Assembly: GCA_025201705.1 (NCBI GenBank)
Contig: MU616672.1
Location: forward strand, 1-59,259
DNA: 59,259 nucleotides
Direction of reading: 5' to 3'
DNA from: Dissophora ornata
Taxonomy: Eukaryota; Mortierellomycota; Mortierellomycetes; Mortierellales; Mortierellaceae
Positions within the stretch are counted from its first letter, which is position 1, and each line of letters opens with the position of its first letter. Below the pieces are notes generated by a model that was given only the letters and a program-made list of their open reading frames with translations, did no database searches and was not told the origin of the DNA. This document shows, piece by piece, positions 58,001 through 59,259 of the stretch. The position numbers were made by a program, and so were the translations under genes.

Positions 58001-59172
58001 GTTAGTCTCTGGATTATACGGAAGAGAGAGAGAAAAAAAAAATGGGACAACCAATTCCTTCCTTGGAAGTTTAGAAAGCGGTAGTACGGCCCCCCTCACT
58101 CACATGAGGAAAAGGAACACTGAGGAATTCCAATACTGGAGGTCATGATAGCCTCAGAAGTGGTGAGATCCGCGGTAACATCTCCTATAGCGCCACCTAT
58201 CTATTGCCATCGTAAACAAATGTGTTATTTTTTTTTTTGTTACTGCAGTATACACCAAGTCTAGATGAATTTTTATTTTTTTTCAGACCACTTACATCGA
58301 GTTGCAGTAAACGTGTGGTGGCAGAGACGGCGGCGGCTGTTCCTGTGATGTTTGTTCCTGTTAAATACTGTTGACTATCTCTTACGACCAACGACATGTT
58401 CATGCCTATGGGAACGAATATCCATCGCAATAGAAAAAGACGATTGGTCATGAACAATGCTGCACTTTTTTTTGTTGATAATCATTTTATAGTCTCAGTT
58501 CTGTACCAGGTATTATCTGTCGGTCGTTCATGTCCTGAACAGCCATCCGCAGCACCTAATTATTCCGGAGGGCATATGCAAAAAAAAAGAATTAAATAAT
58601 GCGTCAAGTCAGTGCTGCATAAAGCGCAAAGGAAACAATACGGTAGTTTGTAACTATACACTTAGACTAATTCTTGAAAAATTCCGGCTGTTTGACGGTC
58701 CAGTTACCACTGTGAACGGTAGTAGTACACCAATCTTCAGCGTATTCGGAAGTCCCCACCACGTTTCATTAAACTCCTCGTCGGTCAATCCTGGAGCGTG
58801 ATACGGCGGGTCATACACATATCTCCATCCAGGTCCCATCGAGTCCGGCGGGGGTTCAGCGGGAAACTGTGGTGTGTCAGGTAAGAACGCAGCCACGTTT
58901 GGGAGTGCCGGCCCAGTGGAGGTCTTTACCGTTGGTGGAGGTGTGTAACTGCTTGATGTTGCGGTTGAGGTAACATCCTGACCCTGACCCTGACCATGAC
59001 CATGAGCGATAGTGAGGAAGATGGAAAGATAGAGAGATATCCACATAATTACAAGTCGTGCCCTGGATATCCTTGATTTGCGACGTGGGCGTGTTGTTGC
59101 TGTGGAGGCGAACACGCGACAGTAATCTCCATCGGACCCTTCCGGGAGTGGAGGGTCGCTCGAGGTAAGCAT
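51802..59172 (-). CDS. class C (GABA-B-type) G-protein-coupled receptor with long PH-like-containing tail
   Basis: Seventeen exons, about 1,874 aa, all phases consistent. Exons in coding order: 59172-58708, 58555-58507, 58405-58296, 58200-58104, 57973-57818, 57713-57518, 57418-57233, 57123-57036, 56927-56755, 56638-56499, 56395-56263, 56148-55890, 55779-55550, 55439-54353, 54252-54238, 54150-54040, 53931-51802. Order: signal anchor (about 38-58); a periplasmic-binding-protein-I ligand domain (about 145-545: LKIGVLLPFT, RMAVQDMNDRQ, GAIGDVTADLTTSEA, GIPQCSFSS, HYGWRRISIL); seven TM segments (about 560-820, including IYNRENIIIKSA and FPKSLYQVTYP). A >1,000-residue tail follows, with two half-PH-like segments (1129-1165 and about 1330-1398). 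Family members sense small ligands, often amino acids or GABA, through heterotrimeric G proteins; the ligand here is unknown. Confidence 0.88.
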
Positions 59173-59259
59173 AAAAACTGAATGCTGCGGTTTTTTTTAT
59201 CTTTTTGCTGTTTTTGATCTGTTTCGTTTTTTTTTTTTTCGGGATGTTCCTCCCCCTTT
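59173..59259. promoter_or_regulatory. upstream flank of the GPCR gene
   Basis: T-rich on the plus strand (runs of 8 and 12 T), hence A-rich leader on the coding strand. Window ends here. Confidence 0.3.

Noticed and set aside
1..59259. CRISPR arrays, bacterial-type operons, secondary-metabolite cluster
   Set aside because: The window is eukaryotic; no spaced short repeats and no PKS/NRPS/terpene enzymes were seen. The esterase and hydrolase alone do not make a cluster.

Overview
This is a nuclear segment of an early-diverging fungus, most likely Mortierellomycotina (Mortierella/Linnemannia-like). That assignment is an inference. It rests on many short GT-AG introns with TACTAAC-type branch points, a family of F-box/leucine-rich proteins, a long NACHT-pentapeptide-WD40 protein with an all-helical N-terminal region, and a class C (GABA-B-type) GPCR. 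Spliced gene models below were built by hand from splice consensus, reading-frame phase and protein-family continuity.

Left part (1-17.6 kb): a four-TM membrane protein, two intact tandem F-box genes, TCTP, a decayed type-B carboxylesterase, a p24 cargo receptor head-to-head with the Hsp70/Hsp90 co-chaperone STI1, an intact carboxylesterase of the same family as the decayed copy, and an alpha/beta hydrolase.

Middle (19.8-29.5 kb): an accessory region. A decayed F-box gene is followed by a STAND/NLR-type NACHT-WD40 gene of about 1,885 codons. It is interrupted by two in-frame stops and a 377-base assembly gap, and is followed by another F-box remnant.

Right-middle (29.4-45.9 kb): housekeeping genes. 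These are a small probable mitochondrial protein, NSE1 (SMC5/6 complex) head-to-head with an NKP2/Cnl2-like kinetochore protein across a promoter holding a 79-base A tract, a PTRHD1-type peptidyl-tRNA hydrolase-fold protein, an HPC2/ubinuclein histone-chaperone subunit, and UDP-glucose:glycoprotein glucosyltransferase (15 exons, C-terminal KDEL).

Right end (46.9-59.2 kb): a tandem segmental duplication. The intact unit has a 17-exon class C GPCR whose >1,000-residue cytosolic tail appears to carry a split PH-like domain, followed on the same strand by an unrecognised 432-aa protein. The other unit keeps a second copy of that protein (442 aa) but only a deleted tail remnant of the GPCR. The GPCR with its companion gene, and the disrupted NLR, are the two most interesting items.
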